Of a stretch of DNA of 64,000 nucleotides, positions 25,718 through 34,091 are shown one piece after another (position 1 is the first letter of the stretch; each line of letters starts with the position of its first letter). Source of the stretch: Phyllobacterium zundukense. GTDB taxonomy: Bacteria; Pseudomonadota; Alphaproteobacteria; Rhizobiales; Rhizobiaceae. The position numbers and the translations under genes were made by a program. Under the pieces are notes generated by a model. The model had not been told where the DNA came from and did not search any database. It was given only the letters and a program-made list of their open reading frames with translations. The stretch is taken from positions 3,455,001 to 3,519,000 of the forward strand of contig NZ_CP104973.1 of the NCBI RefSeq assembly GCF_025452195.1. The letters run 5' to 3'.

Positions 25718-25794
25718 TGGCGATCCCGACTGGATTCGAACCAGTGACCGTCGGCTTAGAAGGCCGGTGCTCTATCCAGCTGAGCTACGGGACC
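25718..25794 (-). tRNA. tRNA-Arg (anticodon TCT)
   Basis: 77 nt including an encoded CCA. The acceptor GGTCCCG pairs with CGGGATC in part, with the discriminator G before CCA. The D-arm is GCTCAGCTGGATAGAGC, the anticodon loop is CTTCTAA within GGC...GCC, and the T-arm is GGTTCGAATCC. The anticodon TCT reads AGA/AGG. Confidence 0.95.
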
Positions 25795-25849
25795 AATATG
25801 AGTTCCCGTGGAGAGCGATCTTCCCCGGGAAAAATCGAAAAACGCTGTT

Positions 25850-26155
25850 CTAATGTGTCCAGGGCTGCTTGCGGTCGAAGCGGAAGTTTTCCGAATAAGA
25901 CACGACACGGCGGCGTGTTTCCTTGGGTTCCTGGACGACATAGTCAATGGCATTTTTCTGCGCGTAAGCGATCGCCTCTTCCTTCGTCTCGAAAGTCAGG
26001 CGGATCTGGCTCTTCATGTCGCGCGATGACGTATAACCCATCAGCGGTTCAATCTTGCGCGGCTGCTCCGGCTCGAACTCAAGCATCCAGGTATCGGTCT
26101 TGGCCTTGCCGGATTGCATTGCGGTTTTTGCCGGGCGGTAGATGCGTGCTGCCAT
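25850..26155 (-). CDS. ETC complex I subunit family protein (NDUFS4-like), 101 aa
   Basis: Homologue of the 18-kDa NDUFS4 accessory subunit of NADH dehydrogenase, found in alphaproteobacteria. The opening MAARIYRPAKTAMQSGKAKT and the domain elements WMLEFEPEQPRKIEPLMGYT, LTFETKEEAIAYAQKN and SENFRFDRKQPWTH are characteristic. Length is full for the bacterial form. It lies between the two tRNA genes, away from any nuo operon. The protein binds the peripheral arm of complex I at the membrane. Confidence 0.92.
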   Translation of the reverse strand: MAARIYRPAKTAMQSGKAKTDTWMLEFEPEQPRKIEPLMGYTSSRDMKSQIRLTFETKEEAIAYAQKNAIDYVVQEPKETRRRVVSYSENFRFDRKQPWTH

Positions 26156-26230
26156 TGAAGAGATTCCCTTGTCTGCAATCCCGATATATTACAGGCTTCA
26201 ATTCAGTTCCAGCAGCATTTGCCTGGGAAA

Positions 26231-26307
<77 letters not shown>

Positions 26308-26597
26308 TCCTTTGACGTTGCTGTCCCTAGAGTTTTCACCGTCGGAAAGCAATAGCCCAAAACACGAAAAAAGCAGAAAACCGAAGGAATGGTTTGCAAA
26401 GGCAATTTGTGGCACCAAAAGTCCCACGCAAATTACAAACCTGCTCGAAGATCCGCTTCCTCGCCCATCCGGTGGCAACTTGACAGAAAAGTGAAGCCAG
26501 GAACCATAAAAGTTGACCTTTTGGTTTGGTCATCGCAACCGAGAAGGTTAGATCGATGGTTAAACGCAATTCACTATCGAATCCCCGGAGTTTGCAA

Positions 26598-27473
26598 ATG
26601 AGTGCTTCGAACGATTATACGCCGCCGAAGGTCTGGACCTGGACAAAAGAGAGCGGTGGTCACTTCGCGAATATCAACAGGCCGATCGCCGGGCCGACAC
26701 ATGAGAAAGAGCTGCCGATCGGCCGCCATCCGCTTCAGCTCTATTCTCAAGGTACGCCGAATGGTGTGAAGGTTACCATCATGCTCGAAGAGCTTCTGGC
26801 GCTTGGCCACGGTGGCGCGGAGTATGACGCCTGGTTGATCAATATCAATGACGGTGACCAGTTCGGTAGCGGCTTTGTCGCAATCAATCCAAACTCGAAA
26901 ATACCCGCTTTGGTGGATCGTAGCGGCCCGAAACCCATCCGGGTTTTCGAGTCCGGTTCTATCCTTGTTTATCTCGCGGAGAAATTCGGTGCGTTCCTTC
27001 CCACCGAAACAGCGGCGCGGGCCGAATGCCTGTCATGGTTGTTCTGGCAGATGGGTAGTGCGCCCTATCTGGGAGGCGGGTTCGGCCATTTCTACGCCTA
27101 CGCGCCGACCAAGATCGAATATGCAATCGACCGATTTGCGATGGAAACCAAACGTCAGCTCGATGTGCTCGACCGCCGCCTCGCTGAAAGCGAATATCTG
27201 GGAGGCAGCGAATACACCATCGCCGATATTGCGGTTTGGCCGTGGTATGGCGGATTGGTCAAGGGCCGGCAATATGACGCCGCGGAATTTCTGCAAGTGC
27301 AGGAATACAAGAACGTGTTGCGTTGGGCCAACCAGATTGAAGAACGCCCGGCAGTCCGGCGCGGCCGGATGGTCAATCGCACCTCCGGTGAACCCTCGAC
27401 CCAGTTGCGCGAGCGTCACGATGCGAGCGACTTCGAAACGAAGACCCAGGACAAATTGGCCGCCAAAGGATGA
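26598..27473 (+). CDS. yghU: Glutathione-dependent disulfide-bond oxidoreductase YghU, 291 aa
   Basis: Glutathione-transferase-fold oxidoreductase of the Nu class that reduces disulfides and organic hydroperoxides. The extended N-terminus (YTPPKVWTW, then GGHFANINRPIAGPTHEKEL) is diagnostic of YghU. The thioredoxin-like domain follows (LYSQGTPNGVKVTIMLEELL, SKIPALVDRSG, FESGSILVYLAEK), then the helical domain with GGGFGHFYAYAP. The ATG at 26598 has a CGGAG site. A single-copy cytosolic enzyme, not in an evident operon. Confidence 0.93.
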   Translation: MSASNDYTPPKVWTWTKESGGHFANINRPIAGPTHEKELPIGRHPLQLYSQGTPNGVKVTIMLEELLALGHGGAEYDAWLININDGDQFGSGFVAINPNSKIPALVDRSGPKPIRVFESGSILVYLAEKFGAFLPTETAARAECLSWLFWQMGSAPYLGGGFGHFYAYAPTKIEYAIDRFAMETKRQLDVLDRRLAESEYLGGSEYTIADIAVWPWYGGLVKGRQYDAAEFLQVQEYKNVLRWANQIEERPAVRRGRMVNRTSGEPSTQLRERHDASDFETKTQDKLAAKG

Positions 27474-27522
27474 TCGCCTGCTAAAACCAGAGTTTGCGCG
27501 GCGTTGCAAACTGTATCTTGAT

Positions 27523-27549
27523 GCCGGCAGCATTGACTTGCCTGCCGGC
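27523..27549. terminator. Hairpin between convergent yghU and GGDEF genes
   Basis: GCCGGCAG (27523-27530) / CTGCCGGC (27542-27549) around an 11-base loop, four bases from the stop codon of the GGDEF gene. Position between convergent genes suggests a shared terminator; T-runs are lacking. Confidence 0.45.
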
Positions 27550-27552
27550 GAT

Positions 27553-28551
27553 TCAGGCAGCTTCTTCGTCGAGAGTTCTCGTCGGACTGAAAACCTGAAA
27601 CGTGTTCCGTCCTGCAGCTTTGGCAGCGTAAAGGGCAGTATCGGCATGCTTTACGACGTCGGAAGGCACGCAGTCATTGATGAGCGCGATACCCACTGAA
27701 GCCCCCAGCTTTGGCTGGCCGAAGAACTCCAAGGGTTTACTCAGAGAAACGACGATCTGCTGCGCAAGGTCTGTGATCGCATCCTCGCCAAATTGGGATC
27801 CGAGCAAAATGGCGAATTCGTCGCCGCCAATTCGAGCTACAATCTCGGTGTCGTGACATAAAGTAAGAAGCCGATTGGCAACCTCTTTCAGACACTCGTC
27901 GCCGACGGGGTGCCCCAGGCTGTCGTTGATACTTTTAAAACCGTCGAGATCGATCAGGAGCAATGCGCCGCGCGGGCTTTCACCGGCATCCAGTTTGCAT
28001 AAATCTGCAAGTCTCATCTGGAACTGGCTGCGATTGGCCAGTCCAGTCAAAAGATCAAAGTCGGCCAGATAGCGGGTACGATCCAACAAAATCTTTTGCT
28101 CGGTGATGTCCTGTTTCATGCCAAAAATGCGGACAGGTACGTCATTTTCGGATTCGACAGTGGCAGTAATTCGTATCCAGCGGCGATTGCCCTGCACGGT
28201 TATGATTTCGGCGTCCATCTCGAAACCGCTGCGATCTTCAATTGCTCTTTTGCGGCGTCGCTGGAGTTCTTTCGCGGTGTTCTCCGCATAGCATTCCACG
28301 ATCTGGTTTCGATTAAGATTCGACCCGCGCGGCAGGTCAAAGATGTCATAGACCACGTCGGTCCAATGCAATGTCTCGTCGGGAAGGCTGCACTCCCACA
28401 CGCCAATACGAGCAGCCACCGACGCTCGCGCGAAGATTTTTCGACTGTGTTCCAGTGCAGTGGCCTGATCGCGGATCAGCAATTCCTTAGCCTGTAACTC
28501 CGCATTCAAGCGGGCAATGACGGCGGACTCGAGCAGAGGGACATCGGACAT
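27553..28551 (-). CDS. PAS-GGDEF diguanylate cyclase, 332 aa
   Basis: Synthesises cyclic di-GMP from two GTP. Domains in order: a short N-terminal helix, a PAS/PAC domain (ARIGVWECSLPDETLHWTDV through IFGMKQDITEQK), then the GGDEF domain (DLLTGLANRSQF, LIDLDGFKSINDSLGH, ARIGGDEFAILLGS). The catalytic signature GGDEF is intact. No RxxD inhibitory site is seen five residues upstream of it, so product inhibition is probably absent. There is no EAL domain and no membrane segment, so it is a cytosolic sensor. The ribosome-binding site is weak. Confidence 0.93.
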   Translation of the reverse strand: MSDVPLLESAVIARLNAELQAKELLIRDQATALEHSRKIFARASVAARIGVWECSLPDETLHWTDVVYDIFDLPRGSNLNRNQIVECYAENTAKELQRRRKRAIEDRSGFEMDAEIITVQGNRRWIRITATVESENDVPVRIFGMKQDITEQKILLDRTRYLADFDLLTGLANRSQFQMRLADLCKLDAGESPRGALLLIDLDGFKSINDSLGHPVGDECLKEVANRLLTLCHDTEIVARIGGDEFAILLGSQFGEDAITDLAQQIVVSLSKPLEFFGQPKLGASVGIALINDCVPSDVVKHADTALYAAKAAGRNTFQVFSPTRTLDEEAA

Positions 28552-28695
28552 ATAAAACTCTGTTGCTTAGAGCGGGACGGGGATAGGAACGCGAAAGTCA
28601 TTAATACACTCTATGAAGCGGCTCCGTCTCGCGGAAAATCGATGCGGTGGCGGGAACCCCATTCCGCTTAACACCAGATCGCCAGTGGAGTCCTC

Positions 28696-29277
28696 TCAGA
28701 CCGTCGGGCTTCGCCGCACCTGCCAGGCAAGTCGCGCAAGCGCGCCGCCGACGCTGATCAATTGAATTCCGAGCAGCAATCCGACGAGCCATAGCGCCGT
28801 GACCGGCAGGCTTGCCCAAAGCACCAGAGAGAGCAGGACACCGACGAGGCCGCTGGCCAGCACCCAGCCCCAATAGGGAAATGGACGGATTGTCAGTGCA
28901 AAGACGATCTTTGAGATGCCTTCGATCATGAAGAACACGATGAGAAGGAGCGTGACCGTCAGCAGGCCCTGCGCCGGGTCACGCAGGAAGAGGAAGCCGA
29001 TAAGGAAGGCAAGGATAACGGAAATAAGTTGCAGCCAAAAGTGCGGCACATGTCTCGCTCCCACCAGGCTGATCCCCTGCGCAACGCCACTGATGATCAA
29101 CAGCCAGCCCAACATGATGATGACCGCTACCGACGATAAAATGGGATAGATGATCGCCAGGACGCCTGCTACGACGAGAAGCGCGCCTTGGATGAGATAC
29201 CACAACGAGTATCGCTTGACCGTTTCCCGCATGGCCGCGCGGAAAACCTCCGCGGCCGAATCCAACGACATCGTCAT
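28696..29277 (-). CDS. HdeD family acid-resistance membrane protein (DUF308), 193 aa
   Basis: Six hydrophobic segments in the typical DUF308 spacing, e.g. LIQGALLVVAGVLAIIYPIL, SVAVIIMLGWLLIISGVAQG and LLIVFFMIEGISKIVFAL. The ATG at 29277 with GGAG six bases upstream is preferred to the GTG at 29289. E. coli HdeD contributes to acid resistance at high cell density; a stress role here is inferred from the family only. Confidence 0.88.
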   Translation of the reverse strand: MTMSLDSAAEVFRAAMRETVKRYSLWYLIQGALLVVAGVLAIIYPILSSVAVIIMLGWLLIISGVAQGISLVGARHVPHFWLQLISVILAFLIGFLFLRDPAQGLLTVTLLLIVFFMIEGISKIVFALTIRPFPYWGWVLASGLVGVLLSLVLWASLPVTALWLVGLLLGIQLISVGGALARLAWQVRRSPTV

Positions 29278-29614
29278 GACCTGCTCCACTTCTCCAGTGC
29301 CCCACCTACTGCCGAAACAGCCGTATCCCGGCGATCCTGAATTGCGTATTTACGATGAACAAGTACGTAACTGTAACACGCCTGACAGCTGATGATTATC
29401 AACGGTATTCGCCAGACGCTGCGGCTGGCACGATGAAGTACGACCTCTCCTCCATGAGAGGTAGCACCTCTCCCCGGACCTACGTCTTTTGACGATGTGA
29501 CTACGCCGATTTCAGCAGCCAACAAGCACGAAGTCCGACGCCTTCTACGTTGCGGGGTAAGGTAAGATGAACCGTCAGCAATCTTGAATGAAATAAATCG
29601 AGAGGGATGGGAAT
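29278..29614. other. Divergent promoter region between hdeD-like and Hint genes
   Basis: About 337 bp with no convincing gene. A small inverted repeat CCTCTCCTCCATGAGAGG lies near 29447-29462, followed by AGCACCTCTCC. Divergent promoters for both flanking genes are expected. Confidence 0.45.
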
Positions 29615-30448
29615 ATGTCAACAAATTCAGAGCGGCACCTACCACCCAGCCGGGCACGACGTCACTTCCTCGGCCTGACTTTCGCCATCGGCGCCAGAGT
29701 TGCAGCGGCAAGCGCAGCCGCGATGATTATTCCTTCGTTGCCCGCTCAAGCCAAGCGCAAAGAAAATTCTGGTCGTGGCCCCAAGGGCGGCGGTGGCGGT
29801 AATAATTGTTTCCTCCGAGGCACCTCGATTATGACCCCGGCAGGCGAGACGCGCATCGAGGAGCTCGCAATCGGTGACATCGTTGAAACCGTGCGCGGAG
29901 AAACCCTGGCAATCAAATGGATCGGTCGCCGCCTTTACAAGAAGAGCGGCTCATCCTGGCCTGAAAACGTGATGCCAATTCGTGTTTCACGCCAGGCTCT
30001 CGACGAGCGGACGCCCCGCAAAGATCTTTATCTTTCTCCCGACCATGCTCTATTCATCGATGGCGTCCTCATCCGTGTGAAGGAGCTTGTAAACGGGATT
30101 TCGATCGTTCCCGCCCTTCCCGCCGAGCAGGAAAACATCGAGTATTTCCAGATCGTGCTCGATACCCATGAAGTGATCCTGGCCGAGGGTACTCCAGCCG
30201 AGACATTCCTCCTCAGGGCAAACAATCATGAGAATTTCACGAACTTCGCTGAATATGATCGTCTTTATCCAGCAGACGGTCCGCGTCCTGCCATGACGCC
30301 TTTTGCGCCAGTCGTGGGCTATGAGGGCGGCCGACAGCACCTGAAGGCTCTTCTTCTCCTCGGGGCGTCTCCCTTTGTCCACTGGCGTGACCCTGTCCGT
30401 GACGTTTACGAAAGAATTGCGGTACGCGCCGGCCAACCAGTCAGTTGA
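29615..30448 (+). CDS. Tat-exported Hint-domain protein (Hint_2), 277 aa
   Basis: The twin-arginine signal (ARRHFLGL, residues 14-21) is followed by a hydrophobic stretch and a likely AQA cleavage near residue 46. A basic glycine-rich linker (GRGPKGGGGGNN) leads to Cys65, the first residue of a Hint (hedgehog/intein) domain: CFLRGTSIMTPAGETRIEEL, then LSPDHALFIDGVLIRVKELV and LDTHEVILAEGTPAETFLL. The nucleophilic Cys and the block-B-type TPAGETRIEELAIGD are present. Only about 18 residues precede Cys65 in the mature protein, so there is almost no N-terminal cargo. A good GAGAGGG site precedes the ATG. Self-cleavage is possible but untested. Confidence 0.85.
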   Translation: MSTNSERHLPPSRARRHFLGLTFAIGARVAAASAAAMIIPSLPAQAKRKENSGRGPKGGGGGNNCFLRGTSIMTPAGETRIEELAIGDIVETVRGETLAIKWIGRRLYKKSGSSWPENVMPIRVSRQALDERTPRKDLYLSPDHALFIDGVLIRVKELVNGISIVPALPAEQENIEYFQIVLDTHEVILAEGTPAETFLLRANNHENFTNFAEYDRLYPADGPRPAMTPFAPVVGYEGGRQHLKALLLLGASPFVHWRDPVRDVYERIAVRAGQPVS

Positions 30449-30491
30449 TCTGACAAGGAGGACGACAAAGCCTCCACACGAAACGGCAATC

Positions 30492-30526
30492 AAGCTTGCG
30501 CATATGTCCCATGCGCAAGCTTTTTT
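30492..30526 (+). terminator. Rho-independent terminator after Hint gene
   Basis: Perfect 12-bp stem AAGCTTGCGCAT / ATGCGCAAGCTT with a seven-base loop followed by a T-run. It is 44 bp downstream of the Hint gene stop. Confidence 0.92.
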
Positions 30527-30734
30527 ATGGCCCGCGCGATCAAAACGACTGACCAGTTCAGCAAGATGAAACGACGTGGACGTGTTCGGCGATCTCTCTT
30601 CAACCGCTTCTCACGGATCCCGGCGATCGGACTGACGCTTCATCTCTTCTGTTCGCAAAATTTTCGTTTGATGGTATTTGCAAACAAATTCTGCCTTATG
30701 GTTTCACCAGGTTGAATGCGATGACAGGATTGCC

Positions 30735-31496
30735 GTGAGCAGGTTGATATCGGAGCTGTATGAGGGAAACACCAACAGGGCCCACCGGTTCCGGTATGCG
30801 TTGCTGGCTTTCGATATCGCCACTGTCCTGTTCGTGATCGGTACATCCTTTCTTCCACGGACCCAGGTCGTCGAATGGGCAGATACGGGTATCGGTCTGA
30901 TCATTCTGCTTGATCTGGTGGCCCGCTTTTCGACTGGCGAGATGTCGATGCGTTCAATCTTGCGGCCCTCTACGCTTGCGGATTTTGCCGCCGTTTTCTC
31001 TTTTCTTGCCCCTCTTTCCGGTGAGGGTTTCGGATTTCTACGCATTCTTCGCACCCTTCGGTTACTTCACACCTATCAGGTTCTCGCCCGACTGCGCGCT
31101 GACTTCCCGTTTGTGCGCCAACACGAGGATGCGCTGATCGCCGTCCTCAATCTCCTGGTGTTCCTGTTCATCATGACAGGCGTGGTTTACGAGACGCAGC
31201 ACCGGACCAATGCCGAGATCGCCAACTATGCCGACGCGCTGTATTTTACCGTCACCGCCCTCACCACAACCGGTTTTGGCGACATCACGCTCGAGGGGAC
31301 GAGCGGCCGTTTGATATCCGTGTCGATCATGATTTTTGGCGTTACGCTCTTCTTGCGCCTTGCTCAAGTGCTGTTTCGGCCAAATAAAGTTCGCTATCTA
31401 TGTTCGACTTGTGGACTCAACCGGCATGATCCCGATGCAGTGCATTGCAAAGCCTGTGGAGCTATTGTCAATATCGAAAACGAGGGCGAAGGCTGA
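30735..31496 (+). CDS. Voltage-gated-type K+ channel with C-terminal zinc ribbon, 253 aa
   Basis: Six-transmembrane potassium channel. The S4-like segment FLRILRTLRLLHTYQVLARL has regularly spaced arginines, and the pore has the selectivity filter TTTGFGD between S5 and S6 (ALYFTVTALTTTGFGDITLE). The C-terminus is a zinc-ribbon: CSTCGLNRHDPDAVHCKACG, four cysteines in two CxxC knuckles. The GTG at 30735 with AGGA upstream is preferred; an earlier in-frame start at 30678 lies in sequence without similarity. Cytoplasmic zinc or redox control of gating is a possibility suggested only by the ribbon. Confidence 0.85.
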   Translation: MSRLISELYEGNTNRAHRFRYALLAFDIATVLFVIGTSFLPRTQVVEWADTGIGLIILLDLVARFSTGEMSMRSILRPSTLADFAAVFSFLAPLSGEGFGFLRILRTLRLLHTYQVLARLRADFPFVRQHEDALIAVLNLLVFLFIMTGVVYETQHRTNAEIANYADALYFTVTALTTTGFGDITLEGTSGRLISVSIMIFGVTLFLRLAQVLFRPNKVRYLCSTCGLNRHDPDAVHCKACGAIVNIENEGEG

Positions 31497-31639
31497 GAGC
31501 CCGTTTTGAAACTCTACTGCAGCGGTCATCTGACGCGATTTTCTGTGCTTCCGGTGCTCACGTACTTTAAGTACGCTGCGCTCCGGTTCTCGAAAACCGC
31601 GCCATATGTCTCGCCGCAGCGACTTTCCAAAAGGACTCT
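31496..31639. repeat. Dispersed palindromic repeat, family 1, copy D
   Basis: Outer arms AGAGCCCGTTTTGAAA and TTTCCAAAAGGACTCT. Core CTGCAGCGGTCATCTGACGC, GCTTCCGGTGCTCACGTACT and TAAGTACGCTGCGCTCCGG. It begins at the stop codon of the K+ channel gene and ends 46 bp before the YciI gene. Confidence 0.88.
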
Positions 31640-31685
31640 GAGGCCCGATTAGCGGAAGTTTGACCGATACGAAGGAGGATAAACC

Positions 31686-32072
31686 GTGTTCTACGCGATC
31701 TTGGCCTATCACGAGGAGGAAGTGGTCGAATCATGGACCAAAGAGGAAGATGCGGCGCTGATGGCCGAACTGCTCGAGGTCAATGAGCGCCTCGTCCGCG
31801 AAAAGCGTTTGGGCCCGGCCGCACGGCTTGGTCCGACGGGGCGCGCCGTGACCTTGCGGGGCAAGGATGCCGGCATGATCATCGATGGCCCTTTTGCCGA
31901 GACCAAAGAGCAGTTGCTCGGCTTCTACATCGTGGATTGCCCGACGCTTGAGGACGCCGTTGCGGCCGCACGCGACCTGCGCCGTGCCAATCCGACTGCC
32001 GTTTATGAAATCCGCCCAATCCTGCTCTATCGCCCGGGTGCACCGCTGCCGACCGAACACGAGAGTTCATAG
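31686..32072 (+). CDS. YciI family protein (DGPF domain), 128 aa
   Basis: Dimeric alpha-beta protein of the YCII-related family. The hallmark DGPFAETKEQLLGFYIVD lies near residue 68, preceded by ARLGPTGRAVTLRG. The GTG start follows a GAAGGAGG site. DGPF proteins often lie beside ECF sigma factors, but none is here. Biochemical role is unknown in this subgroup. Confidence 0.85.
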   Translation: MFYAILAYHEEEVVESWTKEEDAALMAELLEVNERLVREKRLGPAARLGPTGRAVTLRGKDAGMIIDGPFAETKEQLLGFYIVDCPTLEDAVAAARDLRRANPTAVYEIRPILLYRPGAPLPTEHESS

Positions 32073-32076
32073 AGCA

Positions 32077-32180
32077 CTAGAGCAATTCCTTTTTCTCGAA
32101 TCACGGAATTGCTCTAACTCTTTGTTTTTACGCATTTCCGAACGCAAAACCGGTTCCCACTTTTGCTGGAATTGCTCTAG
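32077..32180. repeat. Dispersed palindromic repeat, family 2, copy 2
   Basis: The element begins CTAGAGCAATTCC and ends GGAATTGCTCTAG (13-bp perfect outer arms). An internal half-palindrome GGAATTGCTCT sits at about 32105. It includes GAACGCAAAACCGGTTCCCA. Its last bases supply the TAG stop of hdaA on the minus strand. It can act as a shared terminator for the convergent YciI and hdaA genes. Confidence 0.85.
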
Positions 32181-32869
32181 AGCTCAAACGCCGCCTGCCC
32201 CTCATCGCTCGCGGTGACAATGCTGGCGGCAAGAGCGCGGGTGATTCTCGATTTCTTTTCGAGAGCAGCGAGGTCCAGCCGCTCGACAATGCGATTGGCG
32301 GTAGAGAGCGAGCGCTCGATATGGCTGACGAGGAAGTTGATGACGTTGGGATCAACGGCAATCTGCCGATCAGCGAAAAGCTTGTAGAGAACGCCCGAGA
32401 GCAGCGCGTCGTCCGGCGCGCCGATTTCCACGGTCGTCGCCGCTTTCAGGCGCGAAGCGAGATCCGGCAAGGTCACAGGCCAGTTGGCTGGCCATTTACG
32501 CGAGGTCATCAGCAGACTGGAGCCGCTCTGGCGCACGCTATTGATCAGGTGGAAAAGGCCGGATTCGTCGATCGGACCTGAGCCGATGTCGTCAATCAGG
32601 AACGGGCCCTTCTCGCCCGATGCGGTACCGATGCTCTGCGCATCGAGAACGATGGCATCGGATTCCGCTTTCCAGACCGCGGCAAGATGGGTTTTGCCCG
32701 AGCCTGTTGGACCGGCCAACACGACGATGGGCGATATCCAGGCCGGCCAGCGATCGACGATATCCACCGCAGCCATGTTGGATGCAGACACGATCAGATC
32801 GTCACGGGAATAGCCCGGTTCGTGGCCGAGATCGAGCGGCAGCTGGCGCGGTGTACTTACATCGGTCAT
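32177..32869 (-). CDS. hdaA: DnaA regulatory inactivator HdaA, 230 aa
   Basis: AAA+ protein, short DnaA-like, which with the beta clamp stimulates ATP hydrolysis by DnaA after replication initiates. It has an N-terminal clamp-binding motif RQLPLDL at residues 8-14, Walker A GPTGSGKTHL, a degenerate Walker B FLIDDIG and arginine-finger region ASRLKAAT. The start ATG at 32869 gives the usual Hda N-terminus; the frame continues upstream to 33046 in antisense sequence. It is co-oriented with, and probably coupled to, the permease gene upstream. Confidence 0.92.
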   Translation of the reverse strand: MTDVSTPRQLPLDLGHEPGYSRDDLIVSASNMAAVDIVDRWPAWISPIVVLAGPTGSGKTHLAAVWKAESDAIVLDAQSIGTASGEKGPFLIDDIGSGPIDESGLFHLINSVRQSGSSLLMTSRKWPANWPVTLPDLASRLKAATTVEIGAPDDALLSGVLYKLFADRQIAVDPNVINFLVSHIERSLSTANRIVERLDLAALEKKSRITRALAASIVTASDEGQAAFEL

Positions 32870-32903
32870 GGAGCGATGAAATACAGCCAGCAACGCTGCA
32901 CTG

Positions 32904-34091
32904 TCATCTGATTTCTTTGGTCTTCTCGTTTTTGCGATGTTCGCCTGTGTAGAGCGGGGATTGCTGATAGCGATGGATGACGAAGCGCACGAGAACGCCG
33001 ACAGCGGCGGCTGTTGGCACGGCGATGAGCATGCCGGTGAAACCAAGCAGCGAGCCGAAGGCGAACAGCGCGAACATCAGCCAGACGGGATGGAGGCCCA
33101 CGGACGAGCCGACGAGCTTCGGCTGAAGGATATTGCCCTCGATGAACTGTCCTATGCCGAACGCAAGAGCGACATAGAGAACATTAATGTAGTCGGGCCA
33201 GAACTGCACGAGCGCTACGCCAAGCGCCAAAAGCAGGCCGACCAGCGAGCCGACATAAGGAATGAAGCTGATCAGACCGGCAAACAGACCGATCAGCAGA
33301 CCGAAATTCAGCCCGGTAACCGTGAGGCCGACCGCATATATGATACCGAGCAGGAGACACACCGTGCCCTGCCCGCGAACGAAACCGGCGATGGCTTTAT
33401 TCATGTCGCGCGCTATGACCCGAACGGTATGGACATGCTCGCGTGGAACAAGCTTGTCGATCTCGGTAACCATGCGGTCCCAGTCGAGCAGCATATAAAA
33501 TGCCACAACAGGCGTGACGACGAATAGTGCCACGACATCGATCAAGGTTTTGCCCGAACTCCAGATCGACTGCAGCAGGGTGGTAAGGAAGCCTGCGCCC
33601 TGCTGGAGAAGCGAATCCAGACTGCTGCGGATAACCGAAGCATCGACACCTATGAAATCCTTCAACCATTGCGAGTCGCGATTGGCGATGAGTTCCTGTA
33701 GTCGCGATACATAACTCGGCAAGCGCACGATAAAATCGCTCATCTGCGAAGCGAGCACAGGCACGAGGATGATGAGCAACAGCGCAAAGGTGACGACAAA
33801 CAGGACGAGGATGACAATAGTCGCCAGCAGACGGGACAGGCCGAGACGCTGGAGATGGTCGGCGACAGGATCAAGAAAATAAGCGAGCACAAGTCCCGCG
33901 ACAAAAGGCAGGAGAATCGATGAGAAGATGTAGAGGAAAAACGCCAGGAAAAGCATCGCGCCTGTCCAGAATACGGCCTGGCGGCGTACGCTTGCGCCAA
34001 GCGTGTTGACCTGAACATCCACATGAATGTCCTTGTCCGGAATTTCGACCGGACCAGGATCTGTTTTAGTCTTGCTTATGCTCTTGCTCAT
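32904..34091 (-). CDS. AI-2E family transporter (PerM-like permease), 395 aa
   Basis: Inner-membrane protein of the AI-2E/PerM family. About eight hydrophobic segments are present, including FLAFFLYIFSSILLPFVAGL near residue 50. The central soluble part with SRLQELIANRDSQWLKDFIG and the late EGNILQPKLVGSSVGLHPVW motif are diagnostic. It overlaps the phosphatidyltransferase gene by 26 bp. Despite the family name, transport of autoinducer 2 should not be assumed; members include Na+/H+ antiporters and proteins of unknown substrate. Confidence 0.9.
   Translation of the reverse strand: MSKSISKTKTDPGPVEIPDKDIHVDVQVNTLGASVRRQAVFWTGAMLFLAFFLYIFSSILLPFVAGLVLAYFLDPVADHLQRLGLSRLLATIVILVLFVVTFALLLIILVPVLASQMSDFIVRLPSYVSRLQELIANRDSQWLKDFIGVDASVIRSSLDSLLQQGAGFLTTLLQSIWSSGKTLIDVVALFVVTPVVAFYMLLDWDRMVTEIDKLVPREHVHTVRVIARDMNKAIAGFVRGQGTVCLLLGIIYAVGLTVTGLNFGLLIGLFAGLISFIPYVGSLVGLLLALGVALVQFWPDYINVLYVALAFGIGQFIEGNILQPKLVGSSVGLHPVWLMFALFAFGSLLGFTGMLIAVPTAAAVGVLVRFVIHRYQQSPLYTGEHRKNEKTKEIR

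Noticed and set aside
30527..30715. 62-residue frame after the Hint terminator
   Set aside because: No ribosome-binding site, basic random-looking composition, starts right after the terminator.
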